A stretch of 64,000 bases of DNA from Lasioglossum baleicum (GCF_051020765.1 NC_134929.1:22458135-22522134); one strand, 5' to 3'; shown: positions 23,948-37,601, counted from the first letter of the stretch. A program made the numbers and translations. The notes: generated by a model not told the origin, from the sequence alone.

Positions 23948-24165
23948 ATAATATTGGATTTCAATACTAAAAAATGCCATATCATGCGGTCCTCCCGTCG
24001 TTCTGTACCTCTTATATATCCTTACCGTCTTAATGACTGTATTCTCTCCTCGATAACAGAAGTTAAGGACTTAGGAACTCACTTCTCCTCTACCTCAGAC
24101 TTTTCCAACCATTTTAATCACATTGTCAACTCCGTTTCAAGAATGCTCCGGTTCATACTTCATTT
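23948..24165 (+). pseudogene. Fragment of a non-LTR (LINE) retrotransposon reverse transcriptase
   Basis: An open frame from 23954 reads through the C-terminal part of a Jockey-like reverse transcriptase domain: a KKCHIM box, a Y.LND.IL box and an ITEVKDLGTHFSS box, followed by NHFNHIVNSVSRMLRFI. In that family these correspond to the K-C-x-x-M, Y-x-L-N and K-D-L-G-V positions after the catalytic YADD motif. The YADD part is absent, so only about 70 residues survive and the frame then runs into simple sequence. A dead insertion. Confidence 0.75.
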
Positions 24166-24192
24166 CAAGTATGAATCAATCATCATCATCAA

Positions 24193-24388
24193 TTGTAAAA
24201 ATTAGTTTAAAAGAACGCTATTTCATTTTTAATGAATTACATGGAGTGCTACATTATTTAAACTTGGCCGTTACTTTTTAAACCAATGGCCATAAAAGGT
24301 GTTAGGTAGCGGCTAAGTTTGAATAATTTAGCCCACCATGTAACTCATTAAAACTTAAATACCGTTCTTTTAAACTAATTTTTACAAA
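24193..24388. mobile_element. Fold-back (snap-back) repeat, 82-bp arms
   Basis: Left arm 24193-24274 and right arm 24306-24388 are inverted copies with 10 differences in 82 positions by hand alignment (about 88 percent). The loop is about 31 bp and centred near TGGCCA. Outer ends are TTGTAAAAATTAG. It lies immediately after the LINE fragment. No coding. Confidence 0.85.
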
Positions 24389-24492
24389 CGCTTTTTTCAG
24401 TATTGCAAGAGGTATTTCTAAACTAACGAACATGGCCGTATTTTGTTTGATCTCACAACTTTTTACGGCCATAGGAACTTGGCTTCTGTTTA

Positions 24493-24661
24493 CAGGATGT
24501 TTTTGTTGGGATCAGTTCTACTGTAAACAACTGTAAACATTTGTATAAAAGCACCTCGATCCATAGTCCGTTTTAATCGATTTTTGTAACAGATCTCCAC
24601 CGATCGAGAGGTGCAGAATCACGCCGCAGTGGTCGCGACATATAATTTCGTAAACGCCCTG
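24493..24661. mobile_element. Candidate small TA-flanked inverted-repeat element
   Basis: Ends CAGGATGTTTTTG and, inward from the right, CAGGGCGTTTACG, each preceded by TA. Only 9-11 of 13-15 bases match, so this is weak. Confidence 0.3.
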
Positions 24662-25289
24662 TAGAATTAACCTGCGCATCCTCAGCTTTCGAACCCTCGG
24701 CCAAAGGTCTCCGATCGCGGAAATGTCAACCCCACCCTGCGCTCGAGTTTTCCGAGCCTCGAGGGGGGTAGTGGGGATAGAGTTTCCCGAAAGTAACGCG
24801 TGCCGACGATACGGGACGACACGAGTCGAGTCGAGGCTCGGCCAGTGGTGCGCGGGCCGCCGTGGCGCGAGTATGTGCACGCTGCTTCCGGAATAAGCGT
24901 GCCTCGCCGTCACTTACATGTCCGCGAATTCGCGAGTGCGCGAAACACACGTAATACCACCGCGATAGAACTCTATTGCGCTCGTGTCACCTATACATCT
25001 AGGACTATTCTCTTGTGCCACGTGATTTCCGACCATTCTCTTGCAACCCCTTCCTCACCGTGGCGATCATTCAAGATCTACCCCGTAGATCGATTGCTGC
25101 CCCGTCGGGGTAAGTTTTTACGTTTTTCATATTGCACATCTCTCCTTTGTGTTTTATGTTTTGCTGGTTAGGTTCAGGTGTCTTCTGTAACTGTACTTTT
25201 GTAACTATATTTAAGGCGAACATATTTACCAGCTGATTTAAAAGAAATTTATTCTGACACTATCTGAAACAATAATTTTGCAATACATA

Positions 25290-25942
25290 CAGTCGGTGTA
25301 TACAAAGTATTCGTACATCTTTTAAAAACGAATAAATTTTTCAAAATTGGTCTCAGCAGCTTGAGTTTTTTTGACCTGATGACCTTTTGATGACCTGATT
25401 TTTTATAATCTATTGGCAGCATTAGTTTACGAAATGATATGCAAAGAAGGTTTTCCAAAAACTATAATTTGCAAGGTTACATGCACGAAAAGTTTTTTTA
25501 AAACTTTTTGATTTGGGCCCTTAACGAAAATTTAAAAAAATATATATTTTGTAGATCTATGTTAGGTATACACATACTGAAAAATTTCATCGGAATCGAT
25601 TGAGATACACACGAGCTACGAGCGGTTAAAAATGGTGAAAATCGTAGTTGTACACGACTTTTATCAGTTTCTGCTTAAAATCCACAGAATCGTACATTTT
25701 TCGGTGTGTATCATTTTGTCCTGCGTCAATCGATTTCAAATGAAATTTTCAACATATGTATAAAAATAACATAGATCTACAAAACATATATCTTAAATTT
25801 TCATTAAGGACCGAAATAAAAAAATTTTAAAGAATGCCTTTTTATCTTTGCGTGTAACCTTGTAAACTACAATTTTTTGATAATCTTTTTCGTATATCAT
25901 TTCATAAACCAGTGCTTATAATCGATTGTAAAAAACCAGGTC
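25290..25942. mobile_element. Tc1-like element remnant with long internal inverted repeat
   Basis: The left edge TA|CAGTCGGTGTATACAAAG resembles a Tc1-type terminus. From 25392 a long inverted repeat begins: left arm about 25392-25614 and right arm about 25699-25942, sharing GACCTGRTTTTTTA, AARGTTAYA, TTTGTAGATCTATGTTA and AATCGATTGA blocks in mirrored order. The right arm does not extend to a matching CAGTCGG end, so that end is lost. No transposase is visible. Confidence 0.6.
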
Positions 25943-28900
25943 GTTTGGTACAATTATATTATTAATAATTTAAAATCTGAAATTTCCATCAGTCTCTGAA
26001 CATTTTCGAATGCCCCGGGCAACAAATTACAGAGAACAAATCCGTTTATTCGAGTCATTAAAGTTGCATCAAATTTGCAACTTCCATCAGAGCTAATTTT
26101 TCAATTTCGCAAATATACTCGTCGAATCGGCAAGCTCGCGTTTTGTCGCGGGTGCTCGAGCAATCTCCTCTGAAATTTTGTTATCTGCGAAAATAGTTTA
26201 ATCCACTCTTCTGCGAGAAGCTCTCTCGAAGCGAGTGTCAGAAATTTCGCGCGGCGGATTTGAAAGGTTTCGCGACCGCAGGCCAGTTGTAATATGCAAA
26301 TTTGATCAGGTAAACGGATTGAAACCTTCCACGGTTATGATCCAGACGCAGCAATAATTGGTTTACACATACGTGAGAAACCAATTTTTCCGCAGGCCAT
26401 TATCGCTGTTTTCGCGCGTCGTTTCTTTTTCCGCGGACGATCGCAAAAATGTAAATAATATCGTCGTTCGGGATTTTTCGCTTTGTATGCAGGAAAAATC
26501 GCTGGGGAATTGCAAATCCTGGAAATTCGATGAATTTTTTTTCGAATCGGGTTGCCTGAGAGATTCAGCATATGTTATACATATGTATACGGTATGTAAT
26601 GTGTACGATAGGTGCGTGTGTTCGTGGAAAAATATGCGAGCGAATATATTGGAACAGTGAAGGAAAAGAGCTGTAGTCATTTCCTTTCTGTTACGATTTA
26701 TTTTCAAATTTTAATATATATCACGGAAGGAAGAAATAATTCATTGTTTCAACACGGAAGATCGTGATTTACCCCTGAAGTTGCAACCCCTATGAATATT
26801 CCCCTCAACGAAGCTGTAATCATTTATTCTACTGCCTTAATTTATTATGAAATTCAGATTTAGAATCCATTGTTTAAGGTCAGAAGTTCAGAACCTCTAA
26901 CGATTAATCCATCTGATTATTCTATCTGAAAATTGAAATCTGGTGGATTCACGAAACGATCCACTCCGCCATTCATCCGAAAGCGTCGACAATCGGTATT
27001 CAGAAGCTCGAAAGAGTTTGATTTCCGGTGGTTCCCGCGAGCTTTCGTTCGGTAAACACGAAAGAGGAAAGCTTTCGCTCGGCTTTCTACGATTGACGAA
27101 CCCGCCGCGCGCTGTGCCGGGGGAATAATTGATAGCGCAGAGCGCGCAGACATTGGAAAACCTCCAAAATCCTCTGATCCCATTCGTCACTGTCGAGATT
27201 GTTACACGGCCAGAAAGGCGTATTTGCGAACGAGGATGGAACACGGAAAAATATCTGGTAAACAACGCCACCGGAATCCACCGGAATCCACCGAAAACCA
27301 TAATGAACCGTGAAATTCCGGCGCGTAACACGGTCTCTCTCGTTGCGGGGGTGGGTCTTGAGGGCTGTTTACATCGCGCAGCCGAGGTTGCCGAGCTTTC
27401 TGAAAAAAATGAGGGAAGTGCTTCGTAGCTCGAGGGATCTTTCTCGGAATAGGATAAAAGCGGGTTGAAATTCTTGTTCTCCGAATTGATTTATTCATTT
27501 GTTCGTTCGAACAGACGATCCCCCACGAGAAATACGAATCAGCGCAGGAAATGCGAGAGGAGGAAATTCAAAATTCAGGCGGAAGGACGAAGTGTCTGAA
27601 TGGCTGACCTCGATATCATTTTATTTCCTGGCTGTTGAATAATTGAACAAACGAAACACCCCCGCCTTTGTTCGGGGTGAGAAACTGGCGAAATGTCGGA
27701 ACTGTTCAAGGTTAAAACATGATTAAATTTATGAACGAACATATCTGTGTTAATTTTCTGTTAAGAAGACGGGAATGACCGCCACTTTCTCTTCTTTCCG
27801 TATACGTTACACGAATTTCGCCTTGCTCTCGAGAGTCGCGAGCTGGCCTCTACATCCTCCGCTAATAGACCCGGCCCTATTTATAGGGACACTTATTTCG
27901 AAGCTCATGCTGAATATTTAGCGTTGCTAGTTACAGCTGTCTCGCGGACTTCGTGGGCAACCTACGGTACACGCACGGATAGATCGGTAATAAATTTCTC
28001 TTTCGACGTTTCGAGCTTCTACCGACAAAATTGATTAACTTCTTTTCTATGTGTTTCAATTTTCAATATACCGCTCGTCCGAAAAATGTGTACACTGTTA
28101 ACGAGGAACAATCTCGGTCGAACTTGTACACGATGTTAACAAATAAAATGGCAATTGCAATATGCGCTTCATACTGTAGTACATACACATAGTATAGAAT
28201 TTTGAAAAACATTGTTAACCTGTCCCAGAATTTCGCATGGCGTGTACCACAAACAACTTTTTTACATGTTATTCTCTCTCGTTCCCCGCGAACTAAACAA
28301 GTTCCATTTATTTTCGTTCCTGCTGGCATACTTCAAAGAAACATTCCCTACCCGGCACCGTCGGTCCATTTTCGTATCTAGCTTCTCAAAGACAAAGTCC
28401 CCTTATCTCGAAACTCGCTTGCGGCGCGCACGGCTCGTTCGAAGCGCGAGAGGATAGAATGTGATCCCCCTTCATCATATCGGAACGAACAGAGCCTTCT
28501 CTTTCTCTGAAGAAGCAGCAGCTCCGAAATCTAAAATCGATTCGACTTTTCTCTCTTCATCGGACTCGCCATCGCGTCGCCGCTTGCCAGTCACTTCAAT
28601 CGGCGAAACTTCGGTTTGGTTTCTCTTTCGGAGCGTTTCCGATCCCCAATCACTTACTTAGACTGGGTCTCCTTTTGTTCGTTGCTCGAAGGAATTTTCT
28701 GGAAACTGCAGAAGTCACCACTAAAAATTGCTATACCATTATTTAACATTTCATTATTGTACGATTGTACGAGGTATTATATCAATTTCATATCCGTAAA
28801 ATCAAAAGATCATGTAGGATAGAAGCAAAGGGTTGAAACGTACTTATGGAAAAGTGTTTCTCCTTGATAGGAACGCCTTGAAAGCCGGAAATGCAAGAAT

Positions 28901-29637
28901 ACGGATTGGCAAATGGCGAACGAGACGCTAGGAACTCGACAAATTCACGACGACGACGCGACGACGGATCTTCCCCTCGATCACTCCCCGTTTGAATTTC
29001 AAGGGAAATGGCTTTCCCTTGATCGATTGTGACGGTAACGATAACGGAGTCTGTTTCGCGACCGTGTACACGCCGAGCCTTGCATTTGTAATCGCTTCGT
29101 TAACTCGGTGAGCCGTAATTCTGGGGAATACCGGGGCGAGGATGAATGTTACATAAATCGGCGCGCGCCTTCGAGATAACTTTCTGAAAGCGCGTTTTCG
29201 AAAGTGTAGCATACAAGTTCGCTAGTTGAAACGAGAAACGTAAGTTTGAAAAAGCGATTGTTGATGGATATTTTTGATAGAGCTCTACCGCAACGAGCTG
29301 TCGCATTACTCCACCTGCAAGCACCTCTAATTGGTCAGTATACCTAACCTCGATCTAATCTAGAGTTGGTTGATTAGTTAGTTGGAGACTGTTAATATAG
29401 AGCAAGGTGATTCGATTGTCTCCTAACCATGATTGAAATTGTAAACTAGTGAAATGGTGATCTAGTTAGTTAGAGAAATAATAAATGGCTTTGGTATAGT
29501 CTTAGCAGCCGTTTCCGAGGGTCGTGAAGGGGGGTTAAGAAGCACCCAGCTCCGAAGGTGTGACGAACAGGTGTGCATGCACACAGGGATCACGTGTCTC
29601 TAACCCACCGCTCGGCACTTTGCGGATACTCGGCAAC

Positions 29638-29716
<79 letters not shown>

Positions 29717-32700
29717 TTGAGAGAACACGGAAAAGCTGTTGAAGAGGGTGCAACGTTCGAATGACCGTCGGACGGAGGTGGAAATGGGATACGACGCTGC
29801 GCGAGAACCACTCTTTCTACGATTTCTTTTCCCCACCCTATCGCTCGAAATACTGTTTACACCGTGACCAAATTGCCCACCTCCTCGAGAAACTCTTTCT
29901 TCCATTGTTCGACGGTTACGGCACCCTGGGCAGGGAGCGAAAAGCGGCCACAGGAAATTGTTACACCCTTAGCACTTCGACTGCGCCGTCATTGGTTACA
30001 TATTGGCCCCTCGGTTCTTTCTACAGGCCTCCGAATTCTTCTCGAGAAACGCTCGTTATTTACATTGTCGCAATAACGACAAAACTGTACCATCTCTGAT
30101 GAAACACTCGCCAGCTAGTTCCCGAAATTTTTCAGTGAAACCTCGATCAGGGTTCGGATAATAAAATGAGTAAAAATGATCTGAACAGTGTCGTGTTTGG
30201 TCTCGTTCTAATCCTAGAAATGTTTAAGCGAACGTTTCGAAAATTAAAGACAAAAATTTTGTCATTATATTCGAGATAGTGTAATGCGAGGATTCATTTG
30301 TAAATATCGTGCACATCTGTTGGGCGCGTATGCGGGGATCACTGTGAAGCAGAAATCAGAGCAGTCGGCTGGATAAAGCGGTCCAGTTTGTTCCTCGCGA
30401 CAGAGGAATTGGCTGTTTCGGCGGATCAACCCAGCGCGCCGGGAACAAAACACTTGCCGGTCTTCTCTGTTCCACTTGGAAATATTAATTTATACGTGCA
30501 GGGAAGCCCGACCGACCCCAATTATCATGCGGATCGAGCTTGTCCAGGCCGCGATCTAATTCGCTCGCGGGATTCTGCGGATCGATCCGATCTAACCCTC
30601 GTAAATCCCGTTCGCGAAATCGAGACGAAATTAATAAAACACGGTTATTACTTCCGGTCACGTCTCTACGGCGCGGCGTTACAGCAAATATCTCGAGCTG
30701 CACGCCGAAAGCAATCTACCAGGTTCTACTCACAAAGTTGAAATTTCTCATTTCGGGAACTAGAGGGCCGAGGAACCGGAACTTCTCGGCCAGCCAGTAA
30801 TCCAACCACGCGAACCATCGACAAATAAAGTAATAAATTATTTTCGTGATAGTTGTGTTGTTTTGTCGGTCGAGAATGGTCAAGCAACAAGAATGTTCAA
30901 CGACTAAAATTATCAACGTTGTCTTTGTGGAGGAAAAAATTTGGCAATGAACGCGTCAACAAGACGGATGCATGAGATCATCGAAGAATTTCTTCGATTC
31001 GCTCTCGGCCGGTGTTTCCTTAAATTGTATTTAAGGCCCGATGGAAACCGCGCGAGGATCGCGACCGAATGTTTCGTAAACATCCGCGAGCGTTAAATCG
31101 TCGAGGTCTCCCTCCTGCATAAATTTTGATCGGAATCGTTCGGATCTCGCTCGACTCCATTTCTGTGTACACGCGATCCCGACAGAATAATTGACGATTG
31201 GAAAGTTTGTTTCGTGTCTGGAAACGGTGCGGACCGTTCGCCTTCAAATACCAAATCGTTCGCGAAAACAATGCTCGACCAGAGTCTGTATGCGAAATCT
31301 GAAATCACACGTTTAGCAGATGCCTTCGCGTGTACCCAGAAATACTTTCACAATTTTTATAGTTCGTGTAATTCACGATTATATTGATAAACAATCTGTT
31401 CTGATTTATATAACTGTTCTTTTAGAATCGTCAGAAATTATAATCGATCGATGTCTCTGTAAACTACAAGACTAAATAGTTTGTTCGAAATTTCGAACAT
31501 TTTTGCGATCACTAAACATTCTTATTAATGTACAAAATGTAGAATTTTGAAGCGTTCGAAAGTGGTTGCATGCACTGTCGCTAAGAAAAGGCGGTTTCCT
31601 CAAACGCTGAAACTGTAGCAATTCTTTACATTCAATTCGAGTAAGTGAAAGATTATTTTTGAAAAAATATTTTTTGACCTTCAAAAATCGTTTCCACACT
31701 AATAAATCGATATACCCGTGAATTTACATTTGAATGAACGATTTAATTAACAGTTCTGAGATTTAGCGTGGTTCCGGACAATGTTGTAATGTCCAATATG
31801 GTATGAGAAACTCCACATTTTCGTTCCGAAACCGTAAGTGCGATACGTGGTTCTCCGCGAGAGAATGAGTAAAGCAGGATTATGATAAGTAGGATGAGAA
31901 CGACGAGTTTTACAGGAAGCCACGGCCGAGTTATTGGAATTCGAAACATTCTGGCGTAAACTAGTTTCGTGACCCGCAAGCATTCGTGATCCATTTGTCA
32001 TGCAAACGCAGGCCAGAAAGTATAAATTACCTTTCCTGGAATAAAAGTATGATACGCCGTTGGAGGTAGGAGTTGGGGTTACATTATGTCATTCGACCGG
32101 GAGGATATTCGATTAAATGGTCGGGTGGATGACAATTGAAACGCGAATCAGCTCAAAGCTCTCGTTGCCAAGAAATTGTTTCACAATTTCAAATTATTTC
32201 CAGTTATTTCGAACGCAAATGGAAAAATAACGAACGAGCTAATTATTCAAATGGATTTGTTATTTATACGTTTGCGTGACGGAGCCTGGTTGTTGTGCCC
32301 GGGTCTCTCGTGGCCCATACGCTTTAATTGCAAACGCTATGTACCGGATGTTTCATATCGAGTGGAGCGTAAAAGTTCATTTTAAAAAATTGCCCGTATA
32401 AAAATAAGTTTATATGACGAGGCTGTGACAATTCTGTCAGGATATCTCTCTGGTGACCCATAACGGAGATCTGAATCGAACGAGGTCGCGAACTGCCTCT
32501 CTGTTTCTTCGCAAAATCACGAATCTGACCAGCGCGGATAATTAAAAAAACTAATCCCGATTCGAGGAGATTGATCTCCAGGCGAAATTTGATTAGCCAT
32601 GATTTCTGCGGCTTAATTGTCGAGTAGCACGCGCGGGACACTGGATCACGGTTTCACGAGGCACATTCCCTAATTAGGGGAGCATTTCTTCCGTGTTGCA

Positions 32701-35700
32701 ACACAGAAGAGAACCAGGTGAGAGCGCGTCGAACGTGCACCCCTTATCGCAACCTATATTTCTCTAGGGCGTCTCAATCAGTTCGAATGTGATTTATTAA
32801 TGCGCGAGAAAACTTTGCGGAAAAAACCCTTCATTGTGAACTGAAAAATCCATTCGCGTGAGCAGTGCCCAATTAAAGAGCAGAAGTCGCGCAAACGGAA
32901 CAGTCTCCACGGCTCAGCTGCCACGCGCCGCGCCGTTTTGAATGCAAAGGAATAAATGTGTTCTCAATTTTTTGTCCCCGTGTATCGACTATTCGGTGGG
33001 TGTCTTTTTTTTATTTTTATTTGGATTTTCAATACTTCCGACACAATTCATTGTTTGAAAAATCGGTAAAATTTTTCAAATATCCCGTTCACTTCAAAAA
33101 AGATATCGCTCGTCGGGAACTGTCCGGAATTTCGGAAATGTATTTCGAATTCGATGCACGTGTCATTTTCATTGGGCGCCCAGCGGCGAAATCGCGCATC
33201 GCGATGAAACGGTATTAATAAATCCGGGCGGGCGTGTGCAAACAATTGGAAACCGTGGGTACGCGGGTACGCAAAAACCAGCCCTGTAAATACAGCAATA
33301 AATTAAAACCGAGGTGAATACGCCGGGACCGGATCACGAGAACGCGCGATGACGTTTTTCCTCCCGTTTCCCTGACTCCGTTCCAAATTCGAGACGTTTT
33401 GGCATTTGCGACGCCGTATTTTTCGGTTCTCGTAAACCAGCGAATTTGTTGCCGAAACAAAGTCGCAGATCTTCCTCGTCCAAATAAAAATGACAAAAAT
33501 ACCATTGCAGCGATAGCGTGAAATTAGGGAGATCCCCTGAAACCATATCCACCACGTGCAAACACAAACGTATCAGTCGTTTAAGGAGTCATGAGAAGCG
33601 TGTAGGGGATTGTCGAAAGGAACATCGACTAGGGTAACCAAAGACCCATCGATCGGATTCCTTTCTTCGTGGAAGAAAGGGGCGGAAAGTTCTTTACGAA
33701 GTTACAACACTTGCTCCACTTTTCCGGATCGAACAACGTTAAAGGCTCCGGAGGAATTGGCGGGGGAAAGAGCCCTGGGGGAATCCTCAGTTGAAGCGGA
33801 ATTAACGGGAATTCCCTAGGACAAGCGTCGAACAGGAAGTGGGGAGGGGGTAGAGGAGGCCGACGAAAACAGCCGATTCGTTCCGGCAAATCGCGTTCGT
33901 TTTACTTGCAAATATCGTTCGGAATTAGCATTGCAAAGGGAAGCGACGCCCTCGCGACGGGACTTTTCGGCTTTCGTCGCTCGGGAAAAGTCAGCCTCGA
34001 CACAAACTCGATAGAATCCGCGAGAGACGGAGAGAAAGAATTTCTCTCTTGGCAACTTTCCCCTCGGCGGTTCCGTTAACGGAGTTAATAACCCGACAAA
34101 TTTGTTGGCGAACGGTAAATACTGGATTGTAGTTCAGCAAACCCTGCTCCTCGGGGGAATTCCTGATTAATTACTCGTGTACCCGCTCCTCAGGTTTCCC
34201 ACATTTTTCTTTGTCCCTGCTGGGCTTCCGACGAAAGAAGACGCGGAATATCGTTTGAGCGCGTACAAGTTGATCTTGCGGTATAATGGTTTCTTAATAT
34301 TAAAACTTCTACAAAAATATTCAACCGATTCTGCCCAGTTGTTCTACTTGCGTACATTCTCGGATGAACGCTTAACAAAATCCTGGTTTTGGCAGCAGTT
34401 CCGGCAGAAAATTCGTCCAAAAACGCGGTTAGGCTTCCAATATGGCGACGATCCGTCTCGTGGCCTCTCCCTGGAAAAGTTATACACACATGCATATACG
34501 CTATTGCGCTGGAAACGGTCGCGTTTCGAGTTTCCGCGGCACAGTTTGCCGCTAGTTCGAGGGTTCGGGAAAGTTTCACTGATTGAGTGAATAGAAATGG
34601 ACAGGGGTTGGGTGAGGGGATGGGTATGTCGAGGATACGTTAAGGGGGTGGTTGACGTCGTTGGAAAAGCGGGGAGACAGAAGCGAGAATTTAATGCTTT
34701 CGTGGCCGCCGCGCCGGGGGGATTATTTTTATTTGCTATTTCTGTCCGCGTGAGTTTTCCGCATCGAGGTTCGGTATCGTTGCGTGAAAGGGGTACCCCA
34801 GATCGATCTTATAAATAATGGACGATCGATAATCGGGCAGGGGTTGAATGAAAAGTCCCGGGAAAATTCAGTCAACTTCCGAGGAAAAGTTTTCCATCGA
34901 CTCCCGTGGAGACGAGAGGCTCGAATTAAGTGCCCGACGACCGTCTTCATTGAAATGATCGTTCGTTTTACACCTCGTCGCGTCGCGACGGCCGTCCCTT
35001 CTCCCGTATCTCGGCGCCGCGCCGGGAAAAATGGATTTTTCATTTGATTACGGAATTAAGTGGTGCGGCAATCAACTGTTGATTCCCTAGATGAATGTTT
35101 ATGCGAATTTATATTCGTTGACTGGGTTTTAATAAATCATTAAATCTGCCTCCAAACTTTGATCATCATCTTTTCATCTCAAACGATTATAATTATTAGA
35201 CGTTCTGCGCTTTTCTAAAAGTATCACAGGCGAGGAACGTCTCTGATTATTATTTTTTGAAAAACGCACTGTCTCTTCTTTCTCTTTTTACATTAATATT
35301 CGAGGTGGAGTGTTTTCGTCAGATCAAACATGGCGAACAGGTGTCCCTGTGGTTATCAACTTAAGAAAATGGCACGTAATCGGTTTTGTACGAGTACATT
35401 GTTGTCAGGCGATGAAACATTGTTGAGAAGATGTTTCTTTTGGGAGAGCTAGCTCATGTTTTCGAGAATCGAGCTCGTCTAGCCGATTATGTCGAAGGAA
35501 TCTTATACTCCTGGTCGTTTTTGGCACAGAAAGGTTGGCATTACCCGCGGGCAACGACGCGACGAAGGTCGCAATTACAGGGCCGACGCAAGCATAAAAT
35601 TAACTATGATCCCCGATAGCCTCGTCACCCTACCGTCTTTTCTGCTTTTAAATATCATCGGATATTGGGTCTCTTTGCCACCTGCCACGAAATTTCATGG

Positions 35701-36700
35701 CATTCCTCCTTAAATCTCATCCAGGAAGAGAAAAACATAGAGAAACCCCATAGCTGAATGTCTCGAATAAAATGCGAAACAAATGTGCTTCCCCAAAAAT
35801 GATTTTCTGTACCCAAGTTAAAAAAACGATGCATGTAGAAAGAATTTCTGAAAAGTCGATTTGTGTTTACTCAATTTTTGTTAATTTCTTGGTGGATATT
35901 AAAGGGTTTTGAAAGATTTCGAAGATCGAAAACGACTAGGACGAGATAACGACGGTTTGCGTATATAAATCCGCGACTTTGGCGAACGCAATTTCCGATA
36001 ATCTGTTTACCGTGTGGTTGATTTCGAAGTTTCACAGAATCATAGGCGAACGTACCGGAAAATTAGCATTTCAAATTCCGGATCGATACGTGTTAAAACT
36101 TCCAAGCTGGAGTTGCTCGTGTCGCCACATCGGTGGAGACTTGTCGATAAACGGTGGAACTGCTCGGAGCAAAGAGCAACGTGACATTTTTTTTAACTAT
36201 TCGAGTTTCATCTAGAATCTCCATCATTTCAATATCCCTTCGAAAAATATAAAAAGGATTATATTACACGCCCTTATCTTATCCGGCTATCCTCGGTAAA
36301 CTCGCAAAACATTTCGCGCAATTCTCATCTTATCAGCTTGGGAAAGTATTTCCAATAACACACGTCTTTCCGCGACGTTAAAATAGGACTTTTACAATAT
36401 CTCACAGCTGTTGAGAATATTTTTACAATATGCTGGAACATCACATGTATTTGTATACAGTGCGCACCATTCATGCGTCGTAGATTTTCTAACCTCAAAT
36501 ATGGCAACATATGACAATTTTGTAATAAAAATGTTGTGTTTGTATTAAAAATAATAATTTCACAAAGATGTGATTTTTCCCCTTATTTTTCCCTTAATAT
36601 ACACTCTTTTTTTAGTAATGTTTGATAAATAGAAACTGTAAACAAAATATATCGTGCATTTAAGAGTTAAATTAAAAACTTCTCAGCTTTCAACTTACAG
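25943..36700. other. Non-coding stretch, about 10.7 kb
   Basis: No recognised gene. Many overlapping open frames occur on both strands (for example 26897-27331 minus and 34177-34590 plus), but none has family motifs, bounded splice sites with consistent phase, or clear codon bias. A small tandem of CCACCGGAAT lies near 27267-27292 and the large GA microsatellite at 29642-29714. Could be intergenic or a long intron. Confidence 0.5.
29642..29714. repeat. (GA)36 microsatellite
   Basis: 73 bases of uninterrupted GA. It creates artificial Leu-Ser and Arg-Glu open frames on both strands, which are not genes. Confidence 0.98.
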
Positions 36701-36979
36701 TGATCTTGAATTTTCACTTTTCTCGCTTTTCTGATCAGCTTTTGTTTTTTAGCAACCGTTGTAGCGCAGGCGCGAGAAAACAGTAACGTATCTACTATTG
36801 GGTAGCAGAGCGGCCAGAGCCCTGAGGCAGTTATATTGGCGGGAATGTACCGAAATAATCTTACCGCACAAAAAGACTCGAGGACGTATCCTACGAGATA
36901 CAAAATATACACAAATACACCTGGTATACATTCATCTTTTAGAATCAAATCATATAAATTTTTTAAAGTTTTGCGGGGT

Positions 36980-37600
36980 GCTCAGGAAACCCCATTTTAT
37001 CGAGAAGCTCACGTTACTGAGGCTGAAATCGCCGCGCATGCGCGAGAAAAGTTGGGCTAAATTGGGCTAAATCGAAGCACTGCACTGGTGTACAAAATGA
37101 AGTTAGAAACAACAAGAAAAGCAAGTGCGTCTAAACTTGTGATACATACTTCTTTTTCATATTTTAAATTCAAAAAATTCTTCCCTGCAGTGTCGTACAT
37201 AAATAGTTCTAGTAAAAAATCATGGGTACGTTTTTGCTAAAATAACAGGGCGCATGTAAATAAACTTCTTCGCTCGCGCGCGGACGCAGTTTCAAATTTT
37301 CCCGCGCGCTCGGGATTAATCGATTTTGCGCGTTACGGCAGTGTGACAATCGCATCACCTGCCAAACCAAATGCACGCGTGCCGAGTGGCTTTTGAATCG
37401 AACGGAGCACGTGTGCACAGTTTTAGTCGGAACGTGATCAAATGTTTAAGTTCTCATCGATCGGTGCGTATTTACCTGTCACAGTTGAGAGATAGTTCGT
37501 TCGGCTTCGTTTTCGGTGGCTGTGACACGAAGTTCGTCCACTCTAATCGTCTCGACGTGTTCCTAACCTATACGCCAGCCAGACTGCGAAGATTCTCGAC
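36980..37600 (+). promoter_or_regulatory. CpG-rich promoter region of MYG1
   Basis: GC- and CpG-rich DNA with runs such as CTCGCGCGCGGACGC (37273) and CCCGCGCGCTCGGG (about 37300) directly upstream of MYG1, inside a generally AT-rich context. A perfect GCGCATGCGC palindrome, the core of an NRF-1-type site, is at 37034-37043. No TATA box. The transcription start was not located. Confidence 0.45.
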
Positions 37601-37601
37601 G

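Larger units (their letters stand above)
21277..23953. other. Non-coding stretch
   Basis: No gene recognised. It contains the diverged repeat at 22945-23030 (see 11550-11645) and a decayed copy of the GACTGCGGATC element from 23047. The region 22200-22360 is purine-rich on the plus strand with many AAATCG/AAATGA words. Confidence 0.5.

Noticed and set aside
29535..29905. Open frames rich in Leu-Ser or Arg-Glu repeats on both strands
   Set aside because: They are translations of the (GA)36 microsatellite, not genes.
34177..34590. 137-codon frame on the plus strand with a 129-codon frame opposite
   Set aside because: No family motif, no exon borders and no codon bias; both strands are open across a mixed-composition stretch.
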